From the NCBI RefSeq assembly GCF_024586915.1, contig NZ_JANBVS010000001.1:62001-126000 (forward strand): a stretch of 64,000 nt of DNA, in the 5' to 3' direction. Source of the stretch: Bradyrhizobium sp. SRS-191 (lineage in GTDB: Bacteria; Pseudomonadota; Alphaproteobacteria; Rhizobiales; Xanthobacteraceae). Each line of letters begins with the position of its first letter. The first letter of the stretch is position 1. Of the stretch, positions 36,280 through 46,111 are shown in pieces. Under the pieces are notes generated by a model. The model was not told the DNA's origin and made no database searches. It saw only the letters and a list, made by a program, of their open reading frames with translations. The position numbers and the translations under genes are program-made.

Positions 36280-36681
36280 TCACAACTCGATGATCCCCCG
36301 CCTTGCCGCGTGCGCCACCGCATCCGTGCGCCCGGTGGCGTCGAGCTTGTCGAGCAGCGAGCCGACATGGAATTTTGCGGTGTGCACGGAGATGCCGAGG
36401 CTGCGCGCGATCTCCTTGTTCGAGCAACCCTCGGCCATCAGCGCCAGGACGTCGCGCTCGCGCGCGGTGAGCTGAAAGGCGTCGCTCGCTTCGCTGCGAT
36501 CCGCATCCTTCTCGCTCGCATCTCCGCTGCTCTGCGCGACGACCGCGACATCGGCGCTGTCACCGGGGGCGACCAGCCGCAACCCGGCGACGCCACCGAG
36601 CAGCGCCGCCAGCCGATCTGCCAGATCGGCATCGTCGATCGCGATGGCGATCGTGATCGGCGTGCTGCTCTCCGCGCTCAC
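36280..36681 (-). CDS. LuxR-type regulator with reduced N-terminal domain
   Basis: A 133-aa protein. The C-terminal 65 residues are a clear LuxR/NarL helix-turn-helix (FQLTARERDVLALMAEGCSNKEIARSLGISVHTAKFHVGSLLDKL). The N-terminal part (about 1-55) resembles the first half of a receiver domain (ITIAIAIDDADLADRLAALL) but stops short of the phospho-Asp, so phosphorylation control is unlikely. It overlaps the end of the PDZ gene by 4 nt (ATGA), so its level is tied to that protein. Confidence 0.85.
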   Translation of the reverse strand: MSAESSTPITIAIAIDDADLADRLAALLGGVAGLRLVAPGDSADVAVVAQSSGDASEKDADRSEASDAFQLTARERDVLALMAEGCSNKEIARSLGISVHTAKFHVGSLLDKLDATGRTDAVAHAARRGIIEL

Positions 36682-37556
36682 GCGGGCCGCTCGCCGATGG
36701 TCAGGGCGAGTTGCCGCGGCTCACCGCTGCGCAGCGCCGCGATCTCGACCACGGCGCCGACGCTCTCCGGACCGAGCTCGCGCATCAAGGCGCGCATGCC
36801 GCGGAAGGGCTCCTTGTTGAGCGCGGTGATGACATCGCCCTGGCGCAGGCCGGCGATGGCGGCAGGCCCGTTCTTGTCGATGCTCATCACCATCGCGCCG
36901 AGGCCGTCATCGATCCGGACCGGCTGCAACCCCGCGCCGAGATAGCCGCGGGCGATGCGGCCGTGGGTCGCGAGCTTGGTTGCGACGCGCGTGATGGTGG
37001 CCGTCGGAATGACGAGCGTGCGGCGCGGTCCGCGCACGGCCATGCCGATCGCCCGCCCAGTCGCGTCGAGCACGAGGCCGCCTTCGGAGCTGTGCCGCAG
37101 CCGTGTGTCGAGCTCGATCCGCGCGTCGATGTCGCCGCCGCGCAGGCTGCGCCAGGAGCCGGCGGACTTCGACACCATCGTGAGCGCCGCGACCGGTGTC
37201 CCCTGATCTGCAGCCGTGATGACGGCGAGCGATCCGAGCGGCGGAACGTCGGTCGTGAGTGGCGCAGCCGGCACGTCCTTGCCATCAAAGCGGAGCAGGG
37301 CGATGTCGGTGGTGTGATCGCGCCCGACGATCGTGGCCGGCCGAGCGGCGCCATCGGCGAAGACGAGCGAAACCTCGCCCTCGTCGGCCAGGGCCTCGTC
37401 GGCTGTGACGACGAGGCCCGGCTTCCAGTGGAAGCCGGAGGCCCGCGAGCGGTGCGAATGGACGGAGACCAGAGACGGCGAAGCAGAGGCCACCGCGGCG
37501 GAGAGCGCTGACGACAGCGCGGAGAGGGCAGAAAGATCGGACATCGTGAGCTCCAT
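36678..37556 (-). CDS. Trypsin-like PDZ protein, probable pseudoprotease
   Basis: A 292-aa DegP/HtrA-like protein without a signal peptide. A trypsin-like domain (about 20-190) is followed by one PDZ domain (about 205-290: YLGAGLQPV, GPAAIAGLRQGDVITALN). The catalytic His region reads VVTADEAL (Glu54 in place of His). The Asp is kept (Asp84, TDIALLRF), but the Ser region reads SSEGG (Glu158 where GNSGG has Ser). It should therefore bind rather than cleave. It is coupled to the LuxR-type gene and may sense a ligand for it. The start could be 37556 or the Met four codons later. Confidence 0.85.
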   Translation of the reverse strand: MELTMSDLSALSALSSALSAAVASASPSLVSVHSHRSRASGFHWKPGLVVTADEALADEGEVSLVFADGAARPATIVGRDHTTDIALLRFDGKDVPAAPLTTDVPPLGSLAVITAADQGTPVAALTMVSKSAGSWRSLRGGDIDARIELDTRLRHSSEGGLVLDATGRAIGMAVRGPRRTLVIPTATITRVATKLATHGRIARGYLGAGLQPVRIDDGLGAMVMSIDKNGPAAIAGLRQGDVITALNKEPFRGMRALMRELGPESVGAVVEIAALRSGEPRQLALTIGERPA

Positions 37557-37634
37557 CGGTTGAAACCAATGTGGAGCGTCGATGGTCGTTTCGGAACTCC
37601 CCAGGTGGGCAGGCGCCGTCGTCGGCAGTTCGAC

Positions 37635-38366
37635 TCAGATCGTCGTGCGCGCCTTCGGCAGCGGAAATGCGAGATCACCGTGCTTCGATGTCTTCAGGCC
37701 CAATCCGACCAGCGCCTCGGCGAAACGCACCGCGGCAGCCACGCCATCGATCACGGGAATGCCGAGCTCGTTGGAGAGGTCATGTGCGAGATCGGCCATG
37801 CCGGCGCAGCCGAGCACGATGGCGCCGATGCCGTCCTCGCGCAGCGCCGCCCGGCATTCGCCGAGCAGGGTGCCGCGCACATTGGCCTCGGGCTTGTCGA
37901 GATCGAGCACGGCGACATCGACCGCACGGACCCTGCGGCAGTGATGCTCCATGCCGTAGTTGCGCACGAGGTGCTCGGCGATCACCTTGGTGCGCGACAA
38001 GGTCGTGACGACGCTGAAATGGGTCGCGACGAAGCTCGCGGCATGCATCGCCGCTTCCGCAATTCCGAGCACCGGCACGGCGGATATCTCCCGTGCCGCC
38101 AGCAGGCCGGGATCACCGAAGCACGCGATCACGTGCGCGTGGCAGCCCTCCGCGTCGCCGGCCTCGACCTCCTTGAGCATGCCGACCGCCGCGATCGCCT
38201 CGTCGTAATGGCCTTCGATCGAGGCGGCGCCGAACCGCGCGGTGCGGCCAACGATCCGCGTAGTCGGACTCGCGCTGGCCTGCGCGGCCTTCGCAATCAG
38301 CTCGGTCATCGTCGCGGTCATGTTCGGGTTGATGACGTTGATCACGGTCTCGCTGAGGCGGCTCAT
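37635..38366 (-). CDS. Asp/Glu/hydantoin racemase family protein
   Basis: A 243-aa protein. The two catalytic cysteines are Cys82 (IACFGDPGL) and Cys187 (VLGCAGM), each in its usual context. The start INVINPNMTATMTELI is typical of hydantoin racemases. It inverts an alpha-carbon without cofactor. The start was set at the ATG 38366 from the family pattern; the frame is open far upstream on this strand but is not coding there. No hydantoinase is adjacent. Confidence 0.9.
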   Translation of the reverse strand: MSRLSETVINVINPNMTATMTELIAKAAQASASPTTRIVGRTARFGAASIEGHYDEAIAAVGMLKEVEAGDAEGCHAHVIACFGDPGLLAAREISAVPVLGIAEAAMHAASFVATHFSVVTTLSRTKVIAEHLVRNYGMEHHCRRVRAVDVAVLDLDKPEANVRGTLLGECRAALREDGIGAIVLGCAGMADLAHDLSNELGIPVIDGVAAAVRFAEALVGLGLKTSKHGDLAFPLPKARTTI

Positions 38367-38526
38367 CGTTGCATCCGTCTGGTGTCGGTCCTGCCGTGTT
38401 CTAGCCGAGTTCCGCGGGCACGGTCGAGAGCCGTTCAGCCGGCCGGAACGCACGGATGTGAACGGGATTGAGCTTGCGGATTTCGTCGCCAGACCCAGTT
38501 CTGGCATCATCCATCCCGAGTGTCCC

Positions 38527-39123
38527 ATGCTGCGCATCGTCGTACTTCTCCTGCTGATGCTGGCCACCCCGGTCACCGCTGACGCGCGCCGGCGCCAGAT
38601 CAATCCGGTGCCGTTCGCACACACGCCATGCAGCGTGCTGGACGAGCAGCCATGCACGCCGTCGTTCTGCAGCGTGTACGGCCCTTGGCCGTGCATCCCG
38701 GAGATGAACTATCCTTATGGCCAGAACCTGCAGCTGACCATCGAGAGCAAGCCGGCCAAGGACCAGGCGGCCAAGTATCAGAAGCCGGACCATGATCTCG
38801 ACACCATCGGCGATCTGTTCGCCGCGCTCCGCTCCTGCTGGACACCTCCAGCGGAGGACAGCGCCCGCGCCGGCATGCAGATGACGGTCCGCTTCAGCTT
38901 CAAGCGGACGGGCGACATGATCGCGCCGCCGCGCGTGACCTTTGCGACATCGGCTGCGTCGTCCGATACCCGCGCGACCTACCTCAAGGCGATCAATGCC
39001 TCGCTCGACGCCTGCCTGCCGCTGAAGTTCACCTCCGGGCTCGGCGGCGCGCTGGCCGGCCGGCCGATCGCCATCCGCTATGTCGACAACCGCGACCTGG
39101 GCAAGACGTCGCAGCAGCAATAG
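38527..39123 (+). CDS. Exported hypothetical protein with Cys-rich N-terminus
   Basis: A 198-aa protein. The signal peptide is residues 1-19 (MLRIVVLLLLMLATPVTADA). The mature N-terminus has five Cys in Pro-rich context (HTPCSVLDEQPCTPSFCSVYGPWPCIPEM), probably disulfide-bonded in the periplasm. The C-terminal domain (LFAALRSCWTPP ... MQMTVRFSFKRTGDMIAPPRVTFAT) resembles the TonB C-terminal-type fold seen in many alphaproteobacterial hypotheticals. Function is unknown. Confidence 0.75.
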   Translation: MLRIVVLLLLMLATPVTADARRRQINPVPFAHTPCSVLDEQPCTPSFCSVYGPWPCIPEMNYPYGQNLQLTIESKPAKDQAAKYQKPDHDLDTIGDLFAALRSCWTPPAEDSARAGMQMTVRFSFKRTGDMIAPPRVTFATSAASSDTRATYLKAINASLDACLPLKFTSGLGGALAGRPIAIRYVDNRDLGKTSQQQ

Positions 39124-39148
39124 TTTTGTCGCGATGCTCTGTCGACCG

Positions 39149-39260
39149 CCGTCATTCCTGGGCGTCAGCGTCGAACCCGGAATCCCGACATGGTCTGCAA
39201 AGAACGCGAGCCAAGCTCCAGGCTCCGCGCTCGGCTCTGCGAGCCGCCCCGGAATGACGG
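39149..39260. repeat. Palindromic intergenic repeat
   Basis: CCGTCATTCC at the left and GGAATGACGG at the right form a perfect 10-bp inverted repeat around a GC-rich core with its own arms (GAGCCAAGCTCC and GGCTCTGCGAGCC). The sense matches the widespread GTCATTCCGGG-type repeats of rhizobia. Confidence 0.8.
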
Positions 39261-39366
39261 GCGGGTGGGACAAGGCGGCTCACTTCGAGAGCCGGTCACG
39301 TTGCGAGGCGGCCCCCGAAGATGATACCCAGTTCCCCGCGAGTTGCGTGCACGAGAGGGGGACGCC

Positions 39367-39954
39367 GTGGGACTTCTGGTGATGGTGGTGGGGCTGGTGC
39401 TGTTTCTCGGTGCCCATGTGTTCACGACCCGGCGCGAGGCCCGGGCGCAGGTCATCGCGAAGCTGGGCGAAGCGCCTTATAAGCTGGTCTACACCGTCGT
39501 GGCGCTCGCAGGTCTCGCGCTGATCGTGTGGGGTTTTGCCGAGTACCGCAACGGCGGCGGCTGGATCCAGGTCTGGACGCCGCCGAAGGCGCTCAAGCAC
39601 ATCAATCTCGCTTTGATGCTGCCGGCGGTCATCATGGTCGTCGCCGCCTATATCCGCGGCCGCATCTACACCACGCTGAAGCATCCGATGCTGGCGGGCG
39701 TGAAGCTGTGGGCGTTCGGTCATCTGCTCGCTAACGGTGACCTAGGCGGCATCATCCTGTTCGGCTCGATCCTGGCCTGGGCCGTGTTCGACCGCATTTC
39801 CTTGAAGCGCCGCGCGGATGCCGGCGGACCGCCAATACCCGTCGGGGGCGTGGGTAACGACGTCATCGCGGTGGTGGTCGGCATCATCGTCTATGCGGCG
39901 CTGGCTTTTGCGTTCCATCCCGTCGTGCTCGGCATTCCCGTCATCGGCAATTAG
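39367..39954 (+). CDS. NnrU family membrane protein
   Basis: A protein of about 195 aa with five or six membrane helices, starting GLLVMVVGLVLFLGAHVFTTRREARAQ. It has the HPMLAGVKLWAFGHLLANGD signature typical of NnrU, a membrane protein linked to nitric oxide / denitrification gene sets and to haem-copper handling. GTG at 39367 with GAGAGGGGGAC upstream is preferred over an upstream codon. No nir or nor genes are present here, so the role is open. Confidence 0.88.
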   Translation: MGLLVMVVGLVLFLGAHVFTTRREARAQVIAKLGEAPYKLVYTVVALAGLALIVWGFAEYRNGGGWIQVWTPPKALKHINLALMLPAVIMVVAAYIRGRIYTTLKHPMLAGVKLWAFGHLLANGDLGGIILFGSILAWAVFDRISLKRRADAGGPPIPVGGVGNDVIAVVVGIIVYAALAFAFHPVVLGIPVIGN

Positions 39955-40066
39955 CGGTTCTCGGCGGCCGCGTTCTGCCGGACAATTGCGCGCCGCCCGG
40001 ACCGGGCGGTGCACGTGACCGGTCCCAACCGGCAAACGACAAGAACAGTTCAGGGGAGGCGATCCG

Positions 40067-41662
40067 ATGCAGTGGTCGCAGCATGCCGCAATCACGCCGA
40101 TGCGGCGTGAGCAGCGTTTCGGCGATCGCGTGGTTCCGCTGTTTGCGGAGCGTCCGGCCAGCATTTGGGACATGGTCGAACAGGCCGCCGCGCGGAACGG
40201 TCAGGGCGAAGCGCTGATCTGTGGTGAGCAACGCCTGTCGTGGCGTGAGGTCGCCGACGCTGCGGCGCGCATTGCCGGCGGACTACAGGCGAGGGGACTG
40301 CAGAAAGGCGACCGGCTGGCGCTACTGCTCGGTAACCGCATCGAGTTCGTGCTGACGCTGTTCGCCGCCGCCAAGCTCGGCTTGATCACCGTGCTGTTGT
40401 CGACCCGGCAGCAGACCCCGGAGATCGCCTATGTGCTGAACGACTGCGGCGCCCGGCTGCTGCTGCATGAAGCGACGTTGGCTGAGCGGCTGCCGGCCGC
40501 CGCCGAAACGCCGGAGTTGCTGGAGCGCATCGCGGTTCACGACAATCCGGCACGCTCCGGCTTCGCTGCGCTCGCCGGCCACGCGCCTCATGTTGATGAG
40601 ATCGTTGTGGGCGAAGAGGACACGGCGATGATCCTCTACACCTCGGGCACCACGGGCCGGCCGAAGGGGGCGATGCTCGCGCATTGCAACATCGTGCATT
40701 CCTCGATGCTCTATCAGACCTGCCTCGGGCTGACGCCATCCGATCGCTCGATCGCTGCGGTGCCGCTCGGCCATGTCACCGGCGTGGTCGCCAACGTCAC
40801 CAGCATGGCGCGCTGCGCCGGCACCTTGATCATCATGCCGGAGTTCAAGGCCGGCGAATATCTCAAGCTCGCCGCGCGCGAACGCGTGACCTACACCGTG
40901 ATGGTCCCGGCGATGTATAATCTCTGCCTGCTGCAGCCCGACTTCGACAGCCACGATCTGTCGTCCTGGCGGATCGGCGGCTTCGGTGGCGCGCCGATGC
41001 CGGTGGCGACGATCGAGAGGCTGGCGGCGAAGATCCCCGGGCTCAGGCTGGTCAACGCCTACGGCTCGACCGAGACGACCTCGCCCTCGACCCTGATGCC
41101 GCCGGATCTCACGGCCCGCCACATCGACAGCGTCGGATTGCCCTGTCCAGGCGCCAGCATCCTGGTGATGGACGCGCAGGGCCGGGAACTGCCGCGCGGC
41201 GAGATCGGCGAGATCTGGATCGGCGGCGGGCAGGTCATCAAGGGCTATTGGAACAGGCCGGAGGCGACCGCCGAAAGCTTCACCGCCGGCTACTGGCATT
41301 CCGGCGATCTCGGCTCGATCGATGCCGATGACTTCGTCCGGGTGTTCGACCGCCAGAAGGACATGATCAATCGCGGCGGGCTGAAGATCTATTCGGCCGA
41401 GGTCGAATCGGTGCTGGCCGCTCATCCGGCCGTGATCGAGAGCGCGATCGTCGCCAAGCCGTGCCCGGTGCTCGGCGAGCGGGTCCATGCCGTTGTGGTA
41501 ACGCGGGAGCCGATGAGTGGCGAAGCGCTGCGCCGCTGGTGCGCCGAACGGCTTTCGGACTATAAGGTCCCGGAAACCCTGACCGTGACCGCGGACCCCT
41601 TGCCGCGCAACGCCAACGGCAAGGTGATGAAACGGCAGTTGCGCGAAGGCTTGGGGGCATGA
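40067..41662 (+). CDS. Acyl-CoA synthetase (AMP-forming), class I adenylate-forming enzyme
   Basis: A 531-aa enzyme. Motifs are the P-loop-like YTSGTTGRPKGAML, the adenine site YGSTETT, the hinge YWHSGDLGSID and FDRQKDMINRGGLKIYSAEVE, and the catalytic Lys near the end (NANGKVMKRQL). It activates a carboxylic acid as acyl-AMP and transfers it to CoA. The size fits medium-chain or aromatic acids; the exact acid is not visible. AGGGGAGG precedes the ATG. It is monocistronic. Confidence 0.93.
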   Translation: MQWSQHAAITPMRREQRFGDRVVPLFAERPASIWDMVEQAAARNGQGEALICGEQRLSWREVADAAARIAGGLQARGLQKGDRLALLLGNRIEFVLTLFAAAKLGLITVLLSTRQQTPEIAYVLNDCGARLLLHEATLAERLPAAAETPELLERIAVHDNPARSGFAALAGHAPHVDEIVVGEEDTAMILYTSGTTGRPKGAMLAHCNIVHSSMLYQTCLGLTPSDRSIAAVPLGHVTGVVANVTSMARCAGTLIIMPEFKAGEYLKLAARERVTYTVMVPAMYNLCLLQPDFDSHDLSSWRIGGFGGAPMPVATIERLAAKIPGLRLVNAYGSTETTSPSTLMPPDLTARHIDSVGLPCPGASILVMDAQGRELPRGEIGEIWIGGGQVIKGYWNRPEATAESFTAGYWHSGDLGSIDADDFVRVFDRQKDMINRGGLKIYSAEVESVLAAHPAVIESAIVAKPCPVLGERVHAVVVTREPMSGEALRRWCAERLSDYKVPETLTVTADPLPRNANGKVMKRQLREGLGA

Positions 41663-41843
41663 TAGCCGCCGTCGACCGCTGTGGCAGGCCGGGACGGGCA
41701 GTAACGCTTTGATTCGGCTGGACTCGCCTTGCCACCGCCATACCGATACGGTATCGGCGCCAGCGTGCGGGCAACGGGCGGCCCGCGCGGCACTTCAACA
41801 TCATTCGCGCGAGCTCGCGGCGAATCTGACGGGATGTCATTAA

Positions 41844-42497
41844 GTGTCTGAATTCATTGATGAGGTCGACGAGGAGGTCCGTCGGGAACAGCTTAAGAAG
41901 CTGTGGGACCGCTACTCGCTCTTGATCATCGCCGTCGCGGTTTTGATCATCGCGGGCGTCGGCGGCTGGCGCGGATACCAGTACCTCGAATCCCAGAAGG
42001 CTGCCGAGGCGGGCGCGGCCTTCAACAAGGCCATCGAGCTGTCGGAGCAGAACAAGCACGCCGAGGCTGAAAAGGCCTTTGCCGATGTCGCCGCGACCGC
42101 CCCATCGGGATACCGCATGCTGGCCCGCTTCCACCAGGCAGCCGAGGCCGCGGTGCGCGACAAGGCGGCTGCCGTGAAGCTCTATGACGAACTGGCGGCC
42201 GATCGGAGCATCGGCGCCGAGCAGCAGTCGATGGCGCGCCTGCGCGCCGCGGGCCTGCTGGTCGATACCGCGCCCTATGCCGACCTGAAGCCGCGCCTCG
42301 AAGGCGAGGCTGCGGCCGGCGCGCCGTTCCGTCATGCCTCTCGCGAGCTGCTGGCTTTGTCGGCCTGGAAGGCCAACGATGCCGCCGCGGCCCGTCAATG
42401 GCTCGACATGATTGCCCTGGATGGTGAGACCCCGCCGGGCTTGCGCTCCCGCGCCGAGGCGCTGCAGGCCTTGCTGCCTGCCGTCGCCAAGAGCTGA
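41844..42497 (+). CDS. YfgM-like TPR protein (inner membrane anchored)
   Basis: A 217-aa protein starting at GTG. One membrane helix (about 26-46, LLIIAVAVLIIAGVGGWRGYQYL) leaves a short cytoplasmic acidic N-terminus and a periplasmic helical-repeat domain. This is the layout of YfgM, a chaperone partner of SecYEG and outer-membrane assembly. The gene lies upstream of der with a lipoprotein between; in many Proteobacteria the spot between yfgM and der holds bamB. Confidence 0.85.
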   Translation: MSEFIDEVDEEVRREQLKKLWDRYSLLIIAVAVLIIAGVGGWRGYQYLESQKAAEAGAAFNKAIELSEQNKHAEAEKAFADVAATAPSGYRMLARFHQAAEAAVRDKAAAVKLYDELAADRSIGAEQQSMARLRAAGLLVDTAPYADLKPRLEGEAAAGAPFRHASRELLALSAWKANDAAAARQWLDMIALDGETPPGLRSRAEALQALLPAVAKS

Positions 42498-42566
42498 TCC
42501 AGGAGCTGATGGTGCGCCGATCGCAACGTTGCGACGGCGAGACTGAGTTTGATCGGAAAGACCACC

Positions 42567-43100
42567 ATGCGTCGCCCCCAACGTCTCATCGCCCTGACCG
42601 TCCTTACCGCGCTGACCGGCGTCCTCGGCGGCTGCGCCAGCGGCAGCAGCTTCGATCCCTCGGATATGCTCGACTTCCTGGATACGAAGAAGAAGCTCCC
42701 GGGCGATCGCAAGCCGGTGTTCCCGGAGGGCGTGCCCGGTCTCGAGCAGGGCGTGCCGAAGGAGCTCTATAAGGGCGCCCAGCAGCAGCCGATGGAGGAT
42801 CCGGGCGCGCAGACCGCCGCGCCGCCGCCCGCGCCTGAGGAGCCCAAGGGAAAGAAGGGCGCGAAGGGCAGGCAGCAGGCGGCCGTGAGTAATCCGGTGC
42901 CCGCCGATCCCCAGGACGGCGAAGCGGCGGCGGTCGAGGAGGGGGCTGCGGCGGTGCCTGCGGCGCCGAAGCCGAAGAAGATCGTCCGTCGCCGTACCAC
43001 AGCGCCGCCGCCGGATGACGCCGCCCCGGCGCAGCAGCCCGTCCGCCAGTCGGGGGGCCAGTTCCAGGCGCCGGTGCCGAGCGGCTCGTTCAGCCGCTAG
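42567..43100 (+). CDS. Proline-rich lipoprotein
   Basis: A 177-aa protein. The lipoprotein signal ends with the lipobox LGGC (Cys22-23 region). The mature part is Pro/Ala/Lys-rich and low-complexity ([17 protein letters not shown] and [21 protein letters not shown]), likely extended and peptidoglycan-spanning. An in-frame TTG six codons upstream is not preferred, as the lipobox spacing fits the ATG. The gene sits where bamB usually lies between yfgM and der, but it has no beta-propeller repeats. Confidence 0.8.
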   Translation: MRRPQRLIALTVLTALTGVLGGCASGSSFDPSDMLDFLDTKKKLPGDRKPVFPEGVPGLEQGVPKELYKGAQQQPMEDPGAQTAAPPPAPEEPKGKKGAKGRQQAAVSNPVPADPQDGEAAAVEEGAAAVPAAPKPKKIVRRRTTAPPPDDAAPAQQPVRQSGGQFQAPVPSGSFSR

Positions 43101-43191
43101 GGCGTTAAGCCCGTCCGTCGATCGTCCGATCACCCGTTTCGGTTTTGCGGCCGAATGCGCTAAAGCTGCGCGCCAACGCGCACGGATCATC

Positions 43192-44562
43192 ATGTCTTTC
43201 ACCATCGCCATCATCGGCCGGCCCAATGTCGGCAAATCGACCCTGTTCAACCGCCTGGTTGGACAGAAGCTGGCGCTCGTCGACGACATGCCCGGCGTCA
43301 CCCGCGACCGCCGCGAGGGCGAGGCCAAGCTGCACGATCTCAGCTTCACGATCATCGACACCGCCGGCCTCGACGAGGGCCCCAAGGGCTCGCTGACGGC
43401 GCGGATGCAGGAGCAGACGGAGACGGCGATTGCGCTCGCTGACGCGCTGTTCTTCGTGATCGATGCCCGAATCGGCCTGACGCCGGCCGACCGCGCCTTC
43501 GCCGATTTCGCGCGCCGCGCCGACAAGCCGGTGCTGCTGCTCGCCAACAAGAGCGAGGGTAAGCATGGCGAGCTCGGCGCGATGGAGTCCTACGCGCTCG
43601 GCCTCGGCGATCCGATTCAGATCTCGGCCGAGCATGGCGAGGGCATGGGCGAACTCTACGACGCCGTCAGCAAGGTCGTGCCGCCGACGGAGGACGAGGA
43701 CGACGAGCGCGAGGAGACCGACGAAGAGCGGGCGGCCCGCCCCATCCGCGTCGCCATCGTCGGCCGCCCCAATGCCGGCAAGTCGACGCTGATCAATCAC
43801 CTGCTCGGCGAGGAGCGGCTGCTGACCAGCCCCGAGGCCGGCACGACGCGCGACTCCATCGCCGTCGAGATCGAGCACAAGGGCCGCGGCTTCCGCGTCT
43901 TCGACACCGCAGGTCTTCGCCGCCGCTCGCGGATCGAGGAGAAGCTGGAGAAACTGTCGGTGGCGGATGCGCTGCGCGCGGTGCGGTTCGCCGAGGTCGT
44001 GGTGCTGATGATGGATTCGCAGAACCGCTTCGAGGAGCAGGACCTGCGCATCGCCGACCTGATCGAGCGGGAGGGGCGGGCGCTGGTCATCGCGGTCAAC
44101 AAATGGGACCTGATGGAGGCTCAGCCCGGCCAGATCTCCGCGCTGCGCAGGGACGCCGACCACTGGCTGCCGCAGGTCGCCGGTGCGCCGATCGTCGCGG
44201 TCTCCGGCCTGATGGGCGAGGGCATCGACCGGCTGATGCAGGCGATCGTCGAGGCCTACGCGGTCTGGAACCGGCGCGTGCCGACGGCGGCGCTGAACCG
44301 CTGGTTCGAAGGCGCCATTGCCAACAATCCGCCGCCTGCCGTGTCGGGCCGCCGCCTCAAGCTCAACTACATCACCCAGACCAAGGCGCGGCCGCCGAGC
44401 TTCGTGCTGTTCTGCTCGCGCGCCGACGCGATCCCGCAATCCTACCTTCGCTACCTCGTCAACTCGATGCGCGAGACCTTCGATCTGCCGGGCACGCCGG
44501 TGCGCATTACGTTGCGCGAGAAGGCCAACCCGTTCGCCCACAAGCGCAAGCGGCCGAACTGA
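43192..44562 (+). CDS. der: Ribosome biogenesis GTPase Der
   Basis: A 456-aa protein with two GTPase domains in tandem (G1 motifs [12 protein letters not shown] near the N-terminus and [12 protein letters not shown] near residue 188) and a C-terminal KH-like domain ([13 protein letters not shown]). An acidic linker ([13 protein letters not shown]) separates the G domains. It is essential for assembly of the 50S subunit. Length and motifs are all typical. It ends the yfgM-lipoprotein-der run. Confidence 0.97.
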   Translation: MSFTIAIIGRPNVGKSTLFNRLVGQKLALVDDMPGVTRDRREGEAKLHDLSFTIIDTAGLDEGPKGSLTARMQEQTETAIALADALFFVIDARIGLTPADRAFADFARRADKPVLLLANKSEGKHGELGAMESYALGLGDPIQISAEHGEGMGELYDAVSKVVPPTEDEDDEREETDEERAARPIRVAIVGRPNAGKSTLINHLLGEERLLTSPEAGTTRDSIAVEIEHKGRGFRVFDTAGLRRRSRIEEKLEKLSVADALRAVRFAEVVVLMMDSQNRFEEQDLRIADLIEREGRALVIAVNKWDLMEAQPGQISALRRDADHWLPQVAGAPIVAVSGLMGEGIDRLMQAIVEAYAVWNRRVPTAALNRWFEGAIANNPPPAVSGRRLKLNYITQTKARPPSFVLFCSRADAIPQSYLRYLVNSMRETFDLPGTPVRITLREKANPFAHKRKRPN

Positions 44563-44627
44563 TCCGGGGTTCGCGGACCTCGCTCCGGAATGCCGGGCTG
44601 AGAGTGGGTCTCTCTGCATCGTCCTCC

Positions 44628-46094
44628 TCAATCCGCCGAAAACCCGAACGGCACGGACGACGTCCGGAAATCGTCCGGCAAGATCTCGCGGCCGATCGGC
44701 GGTGCCGAGCGGGCGGCGCATTTCGGCCGGTGGCAGACACGGCAGGCTGTGCCGATCGGCGTCGGCGCGCTGGCATCGGGGCCGTGGCCGTCGCGGGTGT
44801 AGATCAATTGCCCCGCATGCTCGGCCGCGCAGCCCACCGCAATGGCGCGCTCGACGCGCACCGCGCCGTAGGAGCCGCCGCCGGCGGTCACGGTGCGGGC
44901 GATCGAGAAGAAGCGGCGGCCGTCCGGCAACTCCAGCCATTGCGTCACGATCTGGCGCGGCGTCTTGAAGATGCCGTGCACCGACCACAGCGGACAGGCG
45001 CCGCCGTGGCGCGCGAACGGAAAGCCCGCGCCGTCGAGTAGTTTTGAGACATTGCCAGCGGGATCGACGCGGATCAGGAAAAACGGGATTTTTTCGGCAC
45101 CCGGCTTCTGCAGCGTCGTCACACGGTGTGCCGTCTGCTCGAAGCTGGTGCCGAACTGTCGCGCCAGCGCCTCGAGGTCGTAGGACCTTGCATCGACCGC
45201 TTTGGCGAAGATCGAATACGGCATGATGATCGCCGCCGCGGCGTAGGCCGCGAGCGCGCGGCGCGCCAGCAGCTCGGCGGTCTTGCTGGCGAACTTGCCA
45301 TCCTCCAGCGCCGTCCCGATCTCGTTGTCGAGCTCGAGATAAGCGAGCTGCCGCGCCAGCTCGAATTTGAGACTGGCGCTGTCGAGCGAATCCTCGATCA
45401 GCAATTGCCGGCGATGCAGATCAAGCCGCCGCAGTGAGCCGAGCATCACATTCGGCGGCATGTAGCGGACTTGCAGCTTGTGCTTCTCGCGAAACCGCTC
45501 GATGAAGCCGGACGGGCTCGCCGACACCTGGGGAGAGCCGGTCGCGGAGCCCTGAAAGATCGCCTGCGCCAGCCGTTCGGCTGCGTCGTCGAGCTGAGCG
45601 AAGTTGTTGCGGCGGGCCGCGAGGAAGCGGCGGACATCGGCCACGGGATCATTGGCGTCGAACCCCTCGGGCAGCCGCGCGCCGCCGGAGATCGCAGGCG
45701 CGCGCTCGGCCAGCGCCAGCTGTTCCTCGCGATAGGCCGTGTAGAGCCGCAGGAAGGCCTCGGCCATGCCGGGATAGCTGACGGCGAGGTCGGAGATCTC
45801 GAGCGCAGGGATGTCGATGTCGGAGAACATCGGGTCCTTCAGCACCGACTGCATCCGCGCGGTATGGTCGGCTCCGCCGTCGCCGGCGAGATCGGCGAGG
45901 TCGATCTTGTAGGTCCGGGCCAGCCGCAGCAGCATGTCGGCGGTCACAGGCCTCTGGTTCCGCTCCAAGAGGGCGACGTAAGGTGCTGATATTTCGAGGT
46001 CCGCGGCCATGTCGGCCTGGGTCAGGCCGAGCTCCCGGCGCAGCCTGCGCAGTCGCGGGCCCATGAAGATCGAGCGTGCCGTGGCGGTACTCAT
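44628..46094 (-). CDS. ScfR-family short-chain fatty acid regulator (XRE HTH)
   Basis: A 488-aa protein. The N-terminal XRE helix-turn-helix (about 12-66, LRRLRRELGLTQADMAADLEISAPYVALLERNQRPVTA) is followed by an IrrE/ImmA-like domain and a C-terminal DUF2083 with a Cys-rich block (ACRVCHRPKCAARSAPP). The family includes RamB and MccR, which control acetate, propionate and glyoxylate genes. It is divergent from aceA and a palindrome lies between them, so autoregulation plus control of aceA is likely. The ATG at 46094 was chosen at the start of the HTH; an upstream extension is improbable. Confidence 0.92.
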   Translation of the reverse strand: MSTATARSIFMGPRLRRLRRELGLTQADMAADLEISAPYVALLERNQRPVTADMLLRLARTYKIDLADLAGDGGADHTARMQSVLKDPMFSDIDIPALEISDLAVSYPGMAEAFLRLYTAYREEQLALAERAPAISGGARLPEGFDANDPVADVRRFLAARRNNFAQLDDAAERLAQAIFQGSATGSPQVSASPSGFIERFREKHKLQVRYMPPNVMLGSLRRLDLHRRQLLIEDSLDSASLKFELARQLAYLELDNEIGTALEDGKFASKTAELLARRALAAYAAAAIIMPYSIFAKAVDARSYDLEALARQFGTSFEQTAHRVTTLQKPGAEKIPFFLIRVDPAGNVSKLLDGAGFPFARHGGACPLWSVHGIFKTPRQIVTQWLELPDGRRFFSIARTVTAGGGSYGAVRVERAIAVGCAAEHAGQLIYTRDGHGPDASAPTPIGTACRVCHRPKCAARSAPPIGREILPDDFRTSSVPFGFSAD

Positions 46095-46111
46095 GGCCGG
46101 CCATCTCCTGT

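Noticed and set aside
41743..41757. CCGATAC-G-GTATCGG palindrome upstream of the yfgM-like gene
   Set aside because: Perfect but isolated; no regulator gene nearby and no second site, so a function cannot be supported.
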